DNA of 13,863 nucleotides from Candidatus Gastranaerophilales bacterium (GTDB taxonomy: Bacteria; Cyanobacteriota; Vampirovibrionia; Gastranaerophilales; Gastranaerophilaceae), in assembly GCA_944323095.1 (NCBI GenBank), contig CALURE010000031.1, positions 1-13,863 of the forward strand, in the 5' to 3' direction. A program made the translations under genes and the position numbers. Position 1 is the first letter of the stretch. The number at the start of each line of letters is the position of its first letter. Positions 13,206 through 13,863 of this stretch are shown one piece after another. The notes beneath the pieces were generated by a model that was not told the origin of the DNA, searched no databases, and saw only the letters and a list, made by a program, of their open reading frames with translations.

Positions 13206-13254
13206 AAAAAAATACATTCCCCACCTGTGTAATTGTTGAAAAAGGAATGTATTT
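13206..13254 (-). terminator. Terminator of the pilin-like gene
   Basis: Read on the minus strand, an 11-bp perfect stem (AAATACATTCC, 13254-13244, with GGAATGTATTT, 13220-13210) encloses a 23-base loop and runs into a T7 tract (13212-13206). It lies just after the pilin stop at 13277 and before the kinase gene. The long loop makes it weaker than a typical terminator. Confidence 0.6.
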
Positions 13255-13276
13255 ATAAACATTACTTGTTTAATTA

Positions 13277-13863
13277 TTAGTAATAAGTTATTTCCCAGTT
13301 GTCTTTGGCTACAAGTTCAAAACAATAACCAGGAGAATGTGAGCCGCCCCTAATACACAAATCATTTGAACTAGGGCCATGAACCCAATGATTGTCGGGA
13401 AGCTCCAGCGTAGCATTATCATCAAAGTTTACTGAAAAAAAGTCTAAGCCGGAAGTGTTTGGAAGTCTACCATATCCATTTGTATCAATATAAACTTGCA
13501 CTTTAGCATGATAGACATTCCCATCAATACAAACTTCAGAGCCATCAGGTAATTTCATCATATAACAATATAACGAATAGTTATACTCATGTGCTCCTTC
13601 TATTAGCTTATAACTTCTTGAATTATAAGTTAAAAATTCGGAATGAGTAACATTAAAATATTTATTAATATAAGTATCTAAAATATCAGCATGAGCAACA
13701 TGTGATATATGGTGCATAAAATTAGTATCACTTAATTTATCTACTCCATTATCAGCGAGTATAAGTTTAAAACCATTTGTTAATGTATTAACAGACTTTT
13801 TCAACTGTGTAACATAAACCTTCTTCTGATGATTAGAAATCAGTGTTGGAATTGTTAATGCAG
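13277..13863 (-). CDS. Type IV pilin/pseudopilin-like protein (5' end beyond window)
   Basis: The reading frame is open to the right edge of the window, giving 194 visible residues. They begin ALTIPTLISNHQKKVYVTQLKK and continue SVNTLTNGFKLILADNGVDKL. This is the second half of the hydrophobic N-terminal helix and following coil of the pilin/type II secretion pseudopilin-like proteins that are numerous in Gastranaerophilales. The missing part should encode the prepilin leader and the FTLxEVxITxGIIGxVA segment. A TTG at 13804 would cut the conserved helix and is not the true start. The C-terminal part is a beta-rich head with four cysteines (SLYCYM, EVCIDG, DLCIRG, GYCFEL), a DTNGYGRLPN loop like the family's calcium-type or turn motif, and ends NWEITYY. 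It probably sits in a surface pilus or secretion machine after prepilin peptidase processing. Confidence 0.83.
   Translation of the reverse strand, partial: ALTIPTLISNHQKKVYVTQLKKSVNTLTNGFKLILADNGVDKLSDTNFMHHISHVAHADILDTYINKYFNVTHSEFLTYNSRSYKLIEGAHEYNYSLYCYMMKLPDGSEVCIDGNVYHAKVQVYIDTNGYGRLPNTSGLDFFSVNFDDNATLELPDNHWVHGPSSNDLCIRGGSHSPGYCFELVAKDNWEITYY

Overview
The window looks like a chromosomal segment of a gut-type non-photosynthetic relative of Cyanobacteria (Vampirovibrionia/'Melainabacteria', most like Candidatus Gastranaerophilales). This placement is inference from several signs. The DNA is AT-rich. The L34 N-terminus (RRTLEGT..KRQRVSGFRARM) is cyanobacteria-like. There is a LktA-like filamentous exoprotein. 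The pilin at the right edge carries the ISNHQKKVYVTQLKKS..GFK..LADNGVDKL pattern that I associate with this group. No search was run.

Layout, left to right. (1) 40-1157, plus strand: rpmH (L34), rnpA (RNase P protein) and a coupled gene of unknown function; a strong RNA hairpin lies between rpmH and rnpA. The yidD/yidC genes that often follow rnpA are not in the window. (2) 1412-4222, plus strand: a 936-aa secreted beta-helix exoprotein with a two-partner-secretion-type N-terminus, closed by an 18-bp-stem terminator. (3) 4281-4571: a non-coding stretch with a degraded interspersed palindromic repeat (its translation is the familiar 'RHSELVSES') and a 9-bp inverted repeat, then the initiator tRNA-fMet with its own promoter and terminator. 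(4) 4732-5424, minus strand: a DUF3800 protein with a very good promoter and a leader hairpin plus U-run just before the ribosome binding site. (5) 5625-7127, minus strand: an AAA+ ATPase with an unrecognised N-terminal region. It is divergent from (6) an EamA-type transporter and a small membrane protein (7389-8898, plus strand). The divergent gap holds two copies of a palindromic motif. (7) 8906-9925, minus strand: a SIMPL-domain protein and a small secreted protein in one operon. It diverges from gdhA (10038-11390, plus strand) through promoters whose -35 boxes abut. (8) 11387-13157, minus strand: a PAS histidine kinase with a degenerate ATP-binding region, followed by a small secreted cysteine-containing protein whose end overlaps the end of gdhA. 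(9) 13277 to the right edge, minus strand: a type IV pilin/pseudopilin-like protein lacking only its N-terminal prepilin part, with its own terminator.

Functionally this is a mix of core genes (rpmH, rnpA, tRNA-fMet, gdhA) and surface or envelope genes (exoprotein, SIMPL, secreted small proteins, sensor kinase, pilin). No complete new multi-gene system is evident. The points most worth following are the DUF3800 leader, the AAA+ ATPase with its novel N-terminal region and shared divergent palindromes, the degenerate histidine kinase with its secreted partner, and the exoprotein without a visible TpsB transporter.
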